A DNA stretch of 64,000 nucleotides from Paenibacillus ehimensis NBRC 15659 (GCF_004000785.1 NZ_BILX01000011.1:62001-126000); one strand, 5' to 3'. Shown: positions 17,484 to 27,423, numbered from the stretch's first letter. Numbers and translations are program-made. The notes: generated by a model from the sequence alone, not told the origin.

Positions 17484-19043
17484 TTACCTGCTTGCTTTGG
17501 CGGCGGACCATTCCTCGACATTCCATACTTTCGTTACCCAATCCTCGTAAAAATCGGGCTCGTGGCATACAAGTACGATCGTGCCTTTGTATTCCTTCAG
17601 CGCTCGCTTCAGCTCGTCTTTGGCCGCTACATCCAAATGGTTCGTCGGCTCGTCAAACGCAATCCAGTTGCTCTCGTGCATCAGCAGCTTGCACAGCCGA
17701 ACCTTCGCCTGCTCGCCCCCGCTCAAGCTGCTCAGGGGCCGGGTAATATGCTCGTTCTTAAGCCCGCACCGGGCTAACGCAGCCCGAACCTCATGCTGAT
17801 TCATATGGGAGAATTCATTCCACACATCGTCGATCGGCGTCAAATTCGGCGCTTTCACTTCCTGTTCGAAATAAGCAGGATACAGAAAATCGCCCAAAAA
17901 CGTGGAGCCGCTGAACGCCGGGATTTTGCCCAAAATCGTCTTCAACAACGTAGACTTCCCGACTCCGTTGCATCCCACGACAGCGATTTTATCGCCGCGT
18001 TCAATCGTGACATTCATTTTAGGCAGCAGCGCATGCGTATAGCCGATTTCCAGATCCTTGCCTTCGAACACAATACGTCCGCTAGCCCGGGATTCCCTGA
18101 ACACAAAGGTCGGTTTGACCGCCTCCTCGGGACGGTCGATCCGTTCGATGCGATCAAGCTGCTTTTGCCGGCTTTTGGCGCGTCCCGACGTCGAATAACG
18201 GGCTTTGTTACGCTGAATGAAATCTTCCTGCTTTTTAATAAACTCCTGCTGCTTCTCATACGCGTCGATATGCTGTTGTTTATTGATATCTGCCATCTGC
18301 AGAAATTTTTCGTAGTTGGCGGTGTAACGCGTCAGCTTGGCAAATTCCAAATGATAAATGACGTTTACAACCTTGTTCATAAACTCGGTATCATGGGATA
18401 TGAGCATGAAGGCATACGGATAGTTTTGCAAATAGTCCGTCAGCCAATCGATATGCTCGACGTCCAGGTAGTTGGTCGGCTCGTCAAGCAGAAGCACCGT
18501 CGGCTGTTCCAGCAAGAGCTTGGCCAGCAGTACCTTCGTCCGCTGTCCTCCGCTAAGCTGAGCCACGTCGCGGTCCAATCCGATCGCATCAAGTCCCAAA
18601 CCGTTCGCCATCTCCTCGACCTTCACGTCAAGCAGATAAAAGCCGCTGTTTTCCAACCGGTCTTGAATCTCGCCCATTTGCTCGAGCAGCAGCTCCAACT
18701 TGTCCGGGTCGGCGTCGGCCATCTGTTCGGTGATCCCATTGAGCTCCTGCTCCAGTTCAAATAAAGGCAGAAACGCGTCCTTGAGCACTTCGCGGACCGT
18801 TTTACCCGGTGTCAGCTTCGTATGTTGATCCAAATAGCCATAATTTACTTTGGGGGTCCATTCGACTTTCCCCGAATCCTTCAATAAATTGCCGGTCAAA
18901 ATATTCATCAGCGTCGATTTTCCGACGCCGTTGGCACCTACTAACCCAACATGCTCCCCTGGAAGCAGGCGAAACGAAACATTTTTAAACAATACCCTGC
19001 CACCAAAGCTGTGGCTTAGTTCTTCCACCGTCAACAAGCTCAT
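17484..19043 (-). CDS. yfmM: ABC-F family ATPase, YfmM-like
   Basis: This third ABC-F protein has 519 residues, the size of B. subtilis YfmM (518). Domain 1 shows Walker A GANGVGKST and signature LSGGQRTK; domain 2 shows GCNGVGKST and LSGGEQAK. The second H-loop reads VCHEPDF instead of the usual SHD form, with the His kept. The linker between domains is basic and helical (IQRNKARYSTSGRAKSRQKQ), as needed to reach the ribosome. The ATG at 19043 has AGGAGATT ahead. No resistance-type leader ORF was seen. Confidence 0.88.
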   Translation of the reverse strand: MSLLTVEELSHSFGGRVLFKNVSFRLLPGEHVGLVGANGVGKSTLMNILTGNLLKDSGKVEWTPKVNYGYLDQHTKLTPGKTVREVLKDAFLPLFELEQELNGITEQMADADPDKLELLLEQMGEIQDRLENSGFYLLDVKVEEMANGLGLDAIGLDRDVAQLSGGQRTKVLLAKLLLEQPTVLLLDEPTNYLDVEHIDWLTDYLQNYPYAFMLISHDTEFMNKVVNVIYHLEFAKLTRYTANYEKFLQMADINKQQHIDAYEKQQEFIKKQEDFIQRNKARYSTSGRAKSRQKQLDRIERIDRPEEAVKPTFVFRESRASGRIVFEGKDLEIGYTHALLPKMNVTIERGDKIAVVGCNGVGKSTLLKTILGKIPAFSGSTFLGDFLYPAYFEQEVKAPNLTPIDDVWNEFSHMNQHEVRAALARCGLKNEHITRPLSSLSGGEQAKVRLCKLLMHESNWIAFDEPTNHLDVAAKDELKRALKEYKGTIVLVCHEPDFYEDWVTKVWNVEEWSAAKASR

Positions 19044-19115
19044 GTAATTTCGGAATCTCCTGTCTATGAAAATAATTCGCGCTCGACAATTCATTATAAC
19101 ATCAGTAGGCGCAAG

Positions 19116-20012
19116 TTATCCAGATGATAGACTTGACAGGAGCTTGCGGCCGCAGCGATAAAGCCGGCGAAGCCATAGTCCGCAGTATAATCGCAGCCGC
19201 TCTTTCGCATTCTTCTTCCCCGTCACAGGCTTGAGCAAAACAACGCTGATATTGTCGTCGGATTTTCGCTGCAGCGCCTTGGTCAGCAGCAAGTCGCACA
19301 TTTCCTGCAGATCGCTGCCCTTGCCGTTCGCCGCACGCAGCAGCGCGGCAATGGATCCGGGGTGAAAGCGGTCGTGAAAACCGTCGCTGCTCAGCAAAAA
19401 TAAAGTGCCCGGTGCGCAGTAGCCCGAGCGGATGTAGACGTCAGGCGGTTCCCCCATGCCGAGGGAGTGAAGCAGCACATTGCGCTTCGGATGACTTCGT
19501 GCGCGCCGTATGGACATTCGCCCGCGGCGGACTTGGGCGGATACCCACGTTTGGTCCCGGGTCAACCGCTTGCATCGGCCTGCCGGCGCTAGCCGGTAAA
19601 TGCGGCAATCCCCGACATGTGCTATGAAGTAGACGGCATCCGTCAATAGCAGGAGCGTCAATGTCGTGCCGAGACGGCCGCCGCTGCTCCGCCCCGTTTC
19701 GACCAGCTCCCGGTGAACGGCAAAAAACCATGCTTCCGCCTCACATTCCAATCTTGCCAGACAATCTCCTGCGGAAAGCAACGCGGGGACCTTGGCGTCA
19801 AGCCATTCTTTCAACCGACGAATGGCCAATTCGCTGGCTTGCGCGCCGTCCTCCGAGCCGCCCATTCCGTCGGCGATCGCGGCAGCGGCATACGGAATGC
19901 CTTTCGCTGTCTGTCCCACCCGCAGCAGCGAGCGGTCTTCGTTGATTGTACGGAACCATCCCGTATGCGTAGCGGATCCATATTGAAAATGGACGGCAAT
20001 CGTCGGTTTCAC
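19116..20012 (-). CDS. PP2C-family Ser/Thr protein phosphatase
   Basis: The 298-residue PP2C (PPM) phosphatase shows the metal-binding motifs IADGMGGSEDG (residues about 46-56), AHVGDCRIYRL, LLSSDGFHD and the late KSDDNISVV. A basic C-terminal tail with many Arg and Leu follows the domain. The start is a GTG 3 bases after the FHA gene stop, so the two are coupled. It is the last gene of the Tad locus. No Ser/Thr kinase is present in this locus to oppose it; the kinase must be elsewhere. Confidence 0.9.
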   Translation of the reverse strand: MKPTIAVHFQYGSATHTGWFRTINEDRSLLRVGQTAKGIPYAAAAIADGMGGSEDGAQASELAIRRLKEWLDAKVPALLSAGDCLARLECEAEAWFFAVHRELVETGRSSGGRLGTTLTLLLLTDAVYFIAHVGDCRIYRLAPAGRCKRLTRDQTWVSAQVRRGRMSIRRARSHPKRNVLLHSLGMGEPPDVYIRSGYCAPGTLFLLSSDGFHDRFHPGSIAALLRAANGKGSDLQEMCDLLLTKALQRKSDDNISVVLLKPVTGKKNAKERLRLYCGLWLRRLYRCGRKLLSSLSSG

Positions 20013-20015
20013 GCG

Positions 20016-21683
20016 TCAGAACCCCATTTTAAATGTAAATTCAATCGATACGATCTTAACTATATCACCTTCCTTCAACCGATGCACCCGATAAGGCACC
20101 AAAGATTCGCCATTAACGGTTGTTCCGTTGCGCGACCCTAAATCTTTGACGGCATAGCCTTCGTCATCCTTAACAAATTCGGCATGCAATCGGGATACTC
20201 CCGCTTCCTCGTGGGTCCAATCCGCACCCGCTCCGGCGCGTCCGATGACGAAGCTGTTTTTATGAAGCTGTATTTGCTCCCTGACGCCGTTGCGGCAAAC
20301 TTCCAAGCATGCGCATGAACGTTCCGAAGGGCGTGACGCTTTGCCTAGAAAGACCGTTGCGTCCTGCGGCGCAAGCAGCGTTGTTCGCATTAACAGTTCC
20401 GAGGATTGGGGCGGCGTTTCGTATGACAGCGACTCCCCATACGGAAATTGGTTGTGTGGGGCCGCCGGAGAAGAAATAGGGTCCGGCTCCTTGGGACGTC
20501 CGACGTCCGGCATAACCGGATCTCCCGGAGCGGCAAAGCCAACCGGCGATGGCGACGCCAAACCGACGCGGCTCATAAAGCTTGCCTGGCCCCCGCTATC
20601 CGGCTCAGGCCATTTTTCGTTGTCGGACTCGAAGAACAATCCCGGTGCACCCTGTTTCGACACCTCGAATGAAGCCTTTGCCATTCTGAGAAACACCACC
20701 AATGCTCCCGCCGTAAAGATCAGCGTCAAACCGATACACATCCAGAGCATGGTATCGCCAGGATCGTCAAGATAAATTTTCCAAACAAGGCACGAAGCGA
20801 GCAAGGTAAGTAAAATAACGAACAATTGCTTCCTACGTAATTCAGGCCTCGCTTTGGGTACTGCTTCGGTCTTGGATATTCCAGGCTCCGTCGAAGGCTG
20901 AGGCGGGGACGATACCGGTACCTGTCCACCAATCGGCTCATACACCGAATACTCGTTGCGAACCGCTCTTGGGGTGTCGCTGAACGGCTGCTCCGGACTA
21001 TGAAATAACGCAGACTCCGGATGGACGGAAGCTCTGAAATGCTGCGGCGGAGCCGTCCTCCCCGCCAGCTCTGATCCCGCAGGCGACGCATGCTGCAAAA
21101 GACCGATCTGCTTCAAGAGCAACTGCTTAAGCTCGGGCAAATTGAAAGCTTCCTCTTGAAAATAACGCATCAACTCTTGAAATCCGCTGCCCCGGAGCTC
21201 GATTACCCGATGAATCAAACGCGACGCCAGATGTTGGAGATCCGAAGAAACCGATTCCTTCCCCTCCAAATGTTCCTTAGGGATATAAGTTAAATACAAA
21301 TCATGAAAACCGGCTCCGCAATATATGTACTCCTCCTTTAGGACGTATCTGCCGGGCTGAAGCATGTATACCTTGCTGTCGTCGAGCACTTCGACAATAT
21401 GCAGCAGCAGCGCATAATATTGGCCCAGCGAAAGCTTCTCCATTCGCAGCCAGTGACTGAGCATTCTTTTCCCGGTAATGCCATAATACAAGCATACATC
21501 TCCGTTTCTTGCCTCTACCTGAACTTCTAGCAGCCGCGGAATCCGGTTAGCCGACAGCATATTGACTTGAAAATTCGAGAGGTCCTGCTGCTTCATCCCG
21601 GTCGATGAAGAAAGTACCATGAAATGACCGTTCCGGTTGTCGAAATCGACTTTCAGACCGTATAGCTGCTGGTCCAATGTCAT
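20016..21683 (-). CDS. DUF6382-like / FHA-domain membrane protein
   Basis: The 555-residue protein begins with a cytoplasmic region (about 1-190) of the DUF6382 type found in Firmicute FHA proteins, then a Pro/Ser-rich linker, two closely spaced membrane helices (about 285-305 and 315-335), another Pro-rich linker and a C-terminal FHA domain (about 470-553). The FHA hallmarks are FVIGRAGAGAD, GVSRLHAEF and LGSRNGTTVNG, which bind phosphothreonine. It probably links phosphorylation to the Tad machinery next to it; this is inference from position. Confidence 0.88.
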   Translation of the reverse strand: MTLDQQLYGLKVDFDNRNGHFMVLSSSTGMKQQDLSNFQVNMLSANRIPRLLEVQVEARNGDVCLYYGITGKRMLSHWLRMEKLSLGQYYALLLHIVEVLDDSKVYMLQPGRYVLKEEYIYCGAGFHDLYLTYIPKEHLEGKESVSSDLQHLASRLIHRVIELRGSGFQELMRYFQEEAFNLPELKQLLLKQIGLLQHASPAGSELAGRTAPPQHFRASVHPESALFHSPEQPFSDTPRAVRNEYSVYEPIGGQVPVSSPPQPSTEPGISKTEAVPKARPELRRKQLFVILLTLLASCLVWKIYLDDPGDTMLWMCIGLTLIFTAGALVVFLRMAKASFEVSKQGAPGLFFESDNEKWPEPDSGGQASFMSRVGLASPSPVGFAAPGDPVMPDVGRPKEPDPISSPAAPHNQFPYGESLSYETPPQSSELLMRTTLLAPQDATVFLGKASRPSERSCACLEVCRNGVREQIQLHKNSFVIGRAGAGADWTHEEAGVSRLHAEFVKDDEGYAVKDLGSRNGTTVNGESLVPYRVHRLKEGDIVKIVSIEFTFKMGF

Positions 21684-21714
21684 TCTCCCTTCCTTTTATT
21701 TTCCGTTGATCAAG

Positions 21715-22239
21715 TTAAATGCCAAATGCTTCCCATTGCATGATCGTAATTACGACACCCGGCAGCACTGCCCACATGAATGGAAAACGGAGTCGGCCGT
21801 CGGATGCGGGATCGGACTTCAGTACAGACAGCTTGCGGAATGCAGCGAGCTGAATAAGCAAAAATCCTGCATGGGTCAGCCGTTGAACGCCGTCGCTGCG
21901 CCATAAAAGCACAAGCAGCGCAATCAGTCCGGCGCATATGAGTGAAGCTGCCATGGCATAGAGAGAGAACACCGCACCGGTAAAGGCTCCCAGCGCAGCA
22001 AACAGCTTTACGTCTCCAGCCCCTACCGCACGCAGCACATACAGGGCAAGCATCGGAGCGAAGCCGCAGGCTAGTCCCGCAGCGGAAAACGCCAGCCCGT
22101 TCCAACCGGTCGTAGCCAAATGAAAAATCAATCCGGAGATTGCTCCCGTCACGGTGAGCCAATTTGGAATTTTTTGTTTCGTGATGTCCGTAACGAACGC
22201 AACGGCCAGCATTACCGCAGCAAACCAAATACCGAGCAT
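21715..22239 (-). CDS. A24 prepilin peptidase (CpaA/TadV type)
   Basis: This is a short prepilin peptidase of about 174 residues, built mostly of membrane helices. The two catalytic aspartates are visible in VTDITKQKIPN (about residue 18) and GAGDVKL, the GxGD motif (about 75). It lacks the N-terminal methylase domain, as expected for TadV/CpaA. It should cleave the Flp1 pilin and the TadE-like pseudopilins of this locus. The ATG at 22239 has AGGGGGAT ahead and overlaps the TadE-like stop. Confidence 0.9.
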   Translation of the reverse strand: MLGIWFAAVMLAVAFVTDITKQKIPNWLTVTGAISGLIFHLATTGWNGLAFSAAGLACGFAPMLALYVLRAVGAGDVKLFAALGAFTGAVFSLYAMAASLICAGLIALLVLLWRSDGVQRLTHAGFLLIQLAAFRKLSVLKSDPASDGRLRFPFMWAVLPGVVITIMQWEAFGI

Positions 22240-22241
22240 GC

Positions 22242-22901
22242 TTATCCCCCTATCCATGCGCGCTCCTGCGCTTTTTTTCGAAGTATGACGGTTTTCTTAA
22301 AAAAAGGTACTGCGAATGTATACTCATACTGCGCTTCGATAGCAACATAAGCCTTCTCCCGGTCGTCAAAGTTTGGAAAATGAAAAGAGGTAACTTTGAA
22401 TTTTCGCCGATCAAGGCTTCCCATATCGGCAAACGATGCAATCATTGGCGTTGCCGCTTCGGCAACCTTTTGTTCCACCTTTTTCTTCGCCTCGTCCTTT
22501 GCCGAGCTGCCAAGCGCTTCCAGCTGTTCTCTTCGCTCTTTTTCCCAAGCGACCAAACGAACCACAGGCTCAGGAATCCACTTGCCGTAGTCCTCCACGA
22601 ATTGTTCGGAATCAATAACCGTTTGTCTGGCCGTGTCCAGTTGAGTAACCACGTTACCCAGCCAAGCGCTGGCTTGGCTGTTCTGCCATCGCGTTTGCCC
22701 TTGTCGGTACAGCAGCTCGACCGGGTACATGTTTGCAGCAATGACTTTAGCCGATTCCGAGACGGCAGACTGCAGCGCCATCTCAGCCAAAGATACGCGA
22801 ATAAACGCAATCAGCAGAAGAAGAAATGCCAGAAAAAAGGGCAGCACGAGCGCCGCTTCAAGAGTGATGCTTCCTCTCTGCTCTTTCGTCCATCGCAACA
22901 T
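22242..22901 (-). CDS. TadE-like pseudopilin
   Basis: The 219-residue protein starts with a short basic leader and EQRGSITLEAALVLPFFLAFLLLLIAF cut here for length: the pilin-like cleavage site and hydrophobic segment typical of TadE-like proteins, with the conserved Glu five residues into the mature form. The remainder is a helical periplasm-side domain with a Lys/Glu-rich stretch (about 130-148). TAGGAGG precedes the ATG. It probably primes or adjusts Flp pilus assembly. Confidence 0.85.
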   Translation of the reverse strand: MLRWTKEQRGSITLEAALVLPFFLAFLLLLIAFIRVSLAEMALQSAVSESAKVIAANMYPVELLYRQGQTRWQNSQASAWLGNVVTQLDTARQTVIDSEQFVEDYGKWIPEPVVRLVAWEKERREQLEALGSSAKDEAKKKVEQKVAEAATPMIASFADMGSLDRRKFKVTSFHFPNFDDREKAYVAIEAQYEYTFAVPFFKKTVILRKKAQERAWIGG

Positions 22902-22910
22902 ACTGGCCTC

Positions 22911-25196
22911 CTAATATGTAAAGTCTGCCGTTCTGGTCATCCGGCAGCGGTTACCGCTTACCTCGCAACCGGAGAACCCGCTTTTCCCCACCAGCTTCAT
23001 GATAGCCGGTAAAAACCAGAGCCGGTACGAGGTTGAAACACCTCCCGAGACATACGTCGTCATTTGATAAAGCTTCTGTTTCGTGTTCAATTCGATCAGC
23101 GCCTGCAGCCGGGACAACAAAACGGACTCACGGCTATGAAGCAGCAGGAATAATCTCAAGTAATCTTTATATCCCAGCGTCATTACTCCGCTCAGTTTCT
23201 GGGACAGCGGGACCTGCTCGCCTTGAACGAGCTTCATCATGTCCGCTTGAGCCCGAATTGCGCCTTCCGTCACCGCAGCCAGCAAGACCAGAAGCGGCGA
23301 TCCGGCGGCGAGCACTTCGTTGCGGGGCTCAAGCAGCGCTTCGGTCGTTCCAATCGCAAGCCGTACGGCGAACATTTCCGCATAAGCCGACGAATAATTG
23401 CCGCTGCAAGTATTCGAGCCGTAAATTAAATATTCGATTTCCTGATTGGTTAATTCATGGCCTGCGGGATTGGATAGCTCCTTGGACGTTTTGGGCCGGC
23501 CGAAGGCATCCTTTTCCAGACCAAGCGTCCGGTAGCTGAATTTGCTGACTGCAAATTCATCGATGTAAAACTCGTCCCGCACCTCCGTCAACAGACCTTC
23601 CAGTGCAGAGACCAGCTTCAACGAGCTGGACCCGGCCTGATCCGGTGTTTTCAAGTTAACAGTTGTCACAGGAGAAATTGCCCCGGCAGCTTGGTTCATT
23701 TCCAAATACGACTGATAGAAACCTTTACTGCCCGCCGTCTTCGGATCGCCCTGGAGCTTGCGGTAGCTTTCCTCATACGGATCGACATTCGATACAAGAG
23801 TGCAGCTGCCGATTGTCCGCCGAAACTCGTCCAGAATCGGCTGCGCTTTAGCCCTTTGCTCCCGCTTAGCCGCTGCCGTCGCTTTGTTTTTGTTCTGACG
23901 CTCGGTTTGCACCTTATTTTGTTTGGCGTGCCATTCATCCACAGCCGTTTTAAATCCGTTCAACGCCGTTGTTATCGTAGAGTATTTTTGCTTCGTAAAC
24001 ATGAGGTTGTCTTCAAGTTGAACCCGTACGCTGGAAAATTGGGCTACGGCCGTCCCTACTCCCGCTTCCCACTGTTCTAGTTCCACGCGGTCAATGAAAT
24101 GCACGAAATTGAAGACATCCTCGGCCTTTAACGGCTGACCCGAACCGTTTTGCTGCCGAACCTTGCTGATTTCGGCATTCAAGTCATCGTTTGCTTTTTT
24201 AGCCAACTTCATCGCTTCCAAGAACGCATCCTTATGTTTGGAAAGCGCCGCATCGTCAAGCACAGCCTCGCCTTTCAATAATCCGAGCAGAGCGGCATAT
24301 TTGGTAAAATCGTCCAAAAGCTGTTGAAGCTCCGCTACTTTTTGCGCCGCTTCCGTCGCTTGAAGCTGCAATTCGTTTTTCGTCTGATTCAGCTGCCGGA
24401 TCGAATCGGCGGCACCTATGCCGCCTTGAATCAATGACATGATCGAACCGTCGATTTGCTTGATTTGGTCGTTTAGCGCCTTCAGCGTAGCTTGCGCCGA
24501 CTGCAACGAGGCTCGTATATTGTCCAGCGTATGGATGCCGATTTTCTCACTTAGTGCGTTCAAATCGCGAAGCTGCGTATCGTAATGCGGATGCAGCACT
24601 TCAGATTTTTGGCGTATCGCTCGAAAGGCCTCCCAAGCTTCGTCCAGCCTATGATCACGTTCCTCTAGCAACTCTTCTACTTTGACTGCATTTTCGGCGA
24701 ATTTCGAAGCTTGATTCAACTGAACATCCAGCCCTGTTTTTTTGAATTTGTCGGTCAGTTCAAGCGTATAAATCATCGGAGCCCGGTATTTCATCTCCTC
24801 CAATATCTGCTGCTTGAAGATCGTATGACTGGATAAGGCGTAAATCGGTGTTACCTTGACCGAATCCTCTTCCAAACGCTGATCTATAAAACGGAATTGA
24901 CCAGGCTCCGCCTCGCCGGACAAATTGCCGGCCACCGTTTGCTTGAAAATCTCATCCCCCTTGGTGCCGGTCAGATCCGTACCAAACAAGCCATAGGCTG
25001 CCAGCTCCGGAGAAAAAGCGGAAAGCGTCGAGCGAACCCCGGATTTTACGGCATTCTCGGCCTCCTTATCCGCGGTCTTCCACCTTGCGACATCAATCAG
25101 CAGCCCGCACAGCAGAAACAGAGGAACAAGAATTAGGATCAGATAGATCGATACGGCACCGCTTTGCTCCTTCCATAGCTTTAGCAACCTCCTCAA
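22911..25196 (-). CDS. large TadG/DUF5702-like protein
   Basis: The 761-residue protein has an N-terminal pilin-like helix (QSGAVSIYLILILVPLFLL) and a very long extracytoplasmic part with predicted coiled coils (about 170-460, rich in Leu, Gln, Lys and Ala). It resembles the DUF5702 proteins of Firmicute Tad loci. The start is a TTG with GGAGG 7 bases ahead. Two Cys pairs near the end (GYSTC-like region and GCEVSGNRC) may form disulfides outside the cell. The function is structural by inference; no enzyme motif is seen. Confidence 0.8.
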   Translation of the reverse strand: MRRLLKLWKEQSGAVSIYLILILVPLFLLCGLLIDVARWKTADKEAENAVKSGVRSTLSAFSPELAAYGLFGTDLTGTKGDEIFKQTVAGNLSGEAEPGQFRFIDQRLEEDSVKVTPIYALSSHTIFKQQILEEMKYRAPMIYTLELTDKFKKTGLDVQLNQASKFAENAVKVEELLEERDHRLDEAWEAFRAIRQKSEVLHPHYDTQLRDLNALSEKIGIHTLDNIRASLQSAQATLKALNDQIKQIDGSIMSLIQGGIGAADSIRQLNQTKNELQLQATEAAQKVAELQQLLDDFTKYAALLGLLKGEAVLDDAALSKHKDAFLEAMKLAKKANDDLNAEISKVRQQNGSGQPLKAEDVFNFVHFIDRVELEQWEAGVGTAVAQFSSVRVQLEDNLMFTKQKYSTITTALNGFKTAVDEWHAKQNKVQTERQNKNKATAAAKREQRAKAQPILDEFRRTIGSCTLVSNVDPYEESYRKLQGDPKTAGSKGFYQSYLEMNQAAGAISPVTTVNLKTPDQAGSSSLKLVSALEGLLTEVRDEFYIDEFAVSKFSYRTLGLEKDAFGRPKTSKELSNPAGHELTNQEIEYLIYGSNTCSGNYSSAYAEMFAVRLAIGTTEALLEPRNEVLAAGSPLLVLLAAVTEGAIRAQADMMKLVQGEQVPLSQKLSGVMTLGYKDYLRLFLLLHSRESVLLSRLQALIELNTKQKLYQMTTYVSGGVSTSYRLWFLPAIMKLVGKSGFSGCEVSGNRCRMTRTADFTY

Positions 25197-25225
25197 AAAT
25201 GCACCTCCGGATTTCCTCGATTCCG

Positions 25226-26266
25226 TTACTCGTGAAAGACGACAACAATTCCTTTTTGTTCCAGTTCGCGCTTTAACCCTTGGGACAGCTTCACTTTATC
25301 GTTCTTCGACAGCTTGAAAAAATGCCATACCACGCCTTTAATTTGAACGCCCTGCTTCAGCAGCTCCACGTCTTTTGCCATTTGCTCCCGCAAATTTTTT
25401 TCATTAAAGGTGTAATAGGCTTGATGCCCCACGCCGGAAGCGTCCAAGGCATCGACAACCCGGACGGTTTCCGGGGTAACATTAAATTTCTTACTTCCCC
25501 CGCCAACCAAACCACGTAAATGCTCCGCAGCTTCACTTTCGGAGGTGATTTTTACCGGTTCCTTGACCGAGGTCTTCGGGTCGACCATTGCTTTCAGCGC
25601 ATCCTTCGGCTTGATTCGTCCTTGGATTTCACCAATAAAAGTTCGGGTCAGATCTGTCAGCCGGATCGTTTCGATCGGGTCAATGATATAGGATTGGGAC
25701 GAAGTTTCCACATCAGCTTCTTTTCCCCACCATTTACGTGCCAAGGAAGGAACGTGAAACTTTTTTTCCAAGGCGACGCGAATGTAACGCAAAAAACCAT
25801 GATTCGTATAATCAATCTCTCCTCGTAGCTGCTCCGGCAGGCTGCCTGCGGCCCGGGACAGCTTGCCTGCCGGACCGCTTTGACCTGTTACTGGGCCGGA
25901 TGTCGGAAGCTGAACGGATACGGGAGCAATAGGGAGCAAAAAGCTGAACAAATTCATCACATGGTCGTTCGTCAGTCGCCAATACAAGCCATCCGTTTGT
26001 CCCAGCCCAACCGATCCGGTGACCGGATCTTTCCTGCTGTTGTCCCAAATATAAGCCGTCCGGTCCGCCGTCAATGCAGCCGTATAATGAACGGAAGCTT
26101 GCTGATAGGCAAACAGCGACAAGAAAATAAGCAGCAATGTCGCGATTAAAATGATAGGCAGCGTCAGGGACGCCTCAATCGTAAATTGACCGGAATGACC
26201 GTCGAAGAAACGGCGCACCGTTATAACGAACGGCCGTTTATAGATAAAGCTCATGAACTGTGTCAT
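25226..26266 (-). CDS. TadE-family pseudopilin, long form
   Basis: The 346-residue protein carries HSGQFTIEASLTLPIILIA, a pilin-like cleavage and hydrophobic segment, after a basic leader of about 30 residues, then a long extracytoplasmic region. The C-terminus (QIKGVVWHFFKLSKND and VKLSQGLKRELEQKG) may form a small interaction domain. No convincing ribosome site precedes the ATG at 26266, so it may depend on coupling to the pilin gene, which ends 16 bases upstream. Confidence 0.8.
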   Translation of the reverse strand: MTQFMSFIYKRPFVITVRRFFDGHSGQFTIEASLTLPIILIATLLLIFLSLFAYQQASVHYTAALTADRTAYIWDNSRKDPVTGSVGLGQTDGLYWRLTNDHVMNLFSFLLPIAPVSVQLPTSGPVTGQSGPAGKLSRAAGSLPEQLRGEIDYTNHGFLRYIRVALEKKFHVPSLARKWWGKEADVETSSQSYIIDPIETIRLTDLTRTFIGEIQGRIKPKDALKAMVDPKTSVKEPVKITSESEAAEHLRGLVGGGSKKFNVTPETVRVVDALDASGVGHQAYYTFNEKNLREQMAKDVELLKQGVQIKGVVWHFFKLSKNDKVKLSQGLKRELEQKGIVVVFHE

Positions 26267-26281
26267 GTTGGCAGACCAAGG

Positions 26282-26500
26282 TTAGGGCGTGCCTAACTTG
26301 CTGTCATCGATATTTACATTTTTGGAATCCTTTATTTCTTTACTTGCATCGTTAAATAAGCTTTCCATCCACTTCGTGATCCACTTTCGGAAGGCAATCG
26401 CAATAATAAGAAGCACTGCAATGATTAACAAAATCTCAAGCGTACCGAGCCCGTCTTCTTCTTTCCAAAACCGATACCACGCCGTTTTCAAGACTTCCAT
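26282..26500 (-). CDS. Flp1-type pilin
   Basis: The 72-residue prepilin has a 16-residue leader followed by EEDGLGTLEILLIIAVLL, with the processing Gly and the +5 Glu of type IV/Flp pilins, then a single hydrophobic helix and a charged, Lys/Asp-rich tail. I use the ATG at 26500 because AGGAGG lies 8 bases ahead; the frame to 26524 is longer. It is the probable main subunit of the Tad pilus encoded here. Only one pilin copy is present. Confidence 0.88.
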   Translation of the reverse strand: MEVLKTAWYRFWKEEDGLGTLEILLIIAVLLIIAIAFRKWITKWMESLFNDASKEIKDSKNVNIDDSKLGTP

Positions 26501-26547
26501 TCCTTTTTCCTCCTCTATTGTCATAAGACGATATGTCTGTTTCTCGG

Positions 26548-27417
26548 TTAGTTCATCATCATTAGAGCAGGCGCCGCCACCATAACCATGACGACGAAAA
26601 ATATCATGACCATTGGAAATACCAGCTTGGACGCCGCTTCCTCACCAAGCGTCTTGGCAAGCGCCTTACGCTTCTCCCACAGGTTGACGGACAGTTCCCT
26701 CAAGGCCAGTACCAGCTCGTCGCCACCCCGCTTATAGTTCAACAACAGTGTTGTCGTGAACAGCGAAACCTCCTGCATTGCGCACCGCTTGCTGAAGTCC
26801 TCCATCGCTTTGGAAAAAGACACGTTCACCTTAAGGGCGTGAACGGTTTCTTTCAATTCGGCCATTAACGGACTGCTGACAGCTTCTTTGCCATTGACAA
26901 TTCGTACCAGAGCCTGCGGTACCGTTTCGCCCGCACCAACCAACAGCATCAGTTGGTTCAATACTTCCGGAAGCTCAATCAAGATGGACTGTTTCTTCCG
27001 TTTAAGCTCCGCGGCCGCTTGTTTGTACAGTAGAAACGGAACAAAAAGCATCAATGGCAGGCTATAAACAAGCATCTCGGCTTCTCCGGCAGCCAAACCC
27101 GCCAAGGTGCTAAAAATAAGCAGGCTGTATGCGATAATAAGCGTTTTGGCTGCAAACCATTTCGTTTCCGAGAGCGCCGGTTTCGCTCCGTGTAGTCCTA
27201 TCATAATGCGATGCACCTTGCCGAGCGGCTCGGATAATCGATCGGCAAGCTTCGTCCGGTCCATGAACCATAAGCCTGCCGGGGCGAGCCAATAGAACGC
27301 ATCCGAACGCGAAAGACCTCGATCGTCGCGCGCCCACGGAGCATACTTTGGAAATCCTGCCCAAGCTGCACCTGCAACGGCCGACAGCTCCAACAGCAAT
27401 AGTGCGAGCATCCACAA
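26548..27417 (-). CDS. tadC: TadC, type II secretion F-domain membrane protein
   Basis: The 289-residue polytopic protein has a T2SSF domain: a cytoplasmic helical core with LPEVLNQLMLLVGAGETVPQAL followed by SLFTTTLLLNYKRGGDELVLAL, and a closing hydrophobic pair. It forms, with TadB, the inner-membrane platform for the Tad ATPase. The start is probably the TTG at 27417, because AAAGGTG is 9 bases ahead; an ATG lies two codons later. It follows tadB by 6 bases. Confidence 0.9.
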   Translation of the reverse strand: MWMLALLLLELSAVAGAAWAGFPKYAPWARDDRGLSRSDAFYWLAPAGLWFMDRTKLADRLSEPLGKVHRIMIGLHGAKPALSETKWFAAKTLIIAYSLLIFSTLAGLAAGEAEMLVYSLPLMLFVPFLLYKQAAAELKRKKQSILIELPEVLNQLMLLVGAGETVPQALVRIVNGKEAVSSPLMAELKETVHALKVNVSFSKAMEDFSKRCAMQEVSLFTTTLLLNYKRGGDELVLALRELSVNLWEKRKALAKTLGEEAASKLVFPMVMIFFVVMVMVAAPALMMMN

Positions 27418-27423
27418 TTCGTT

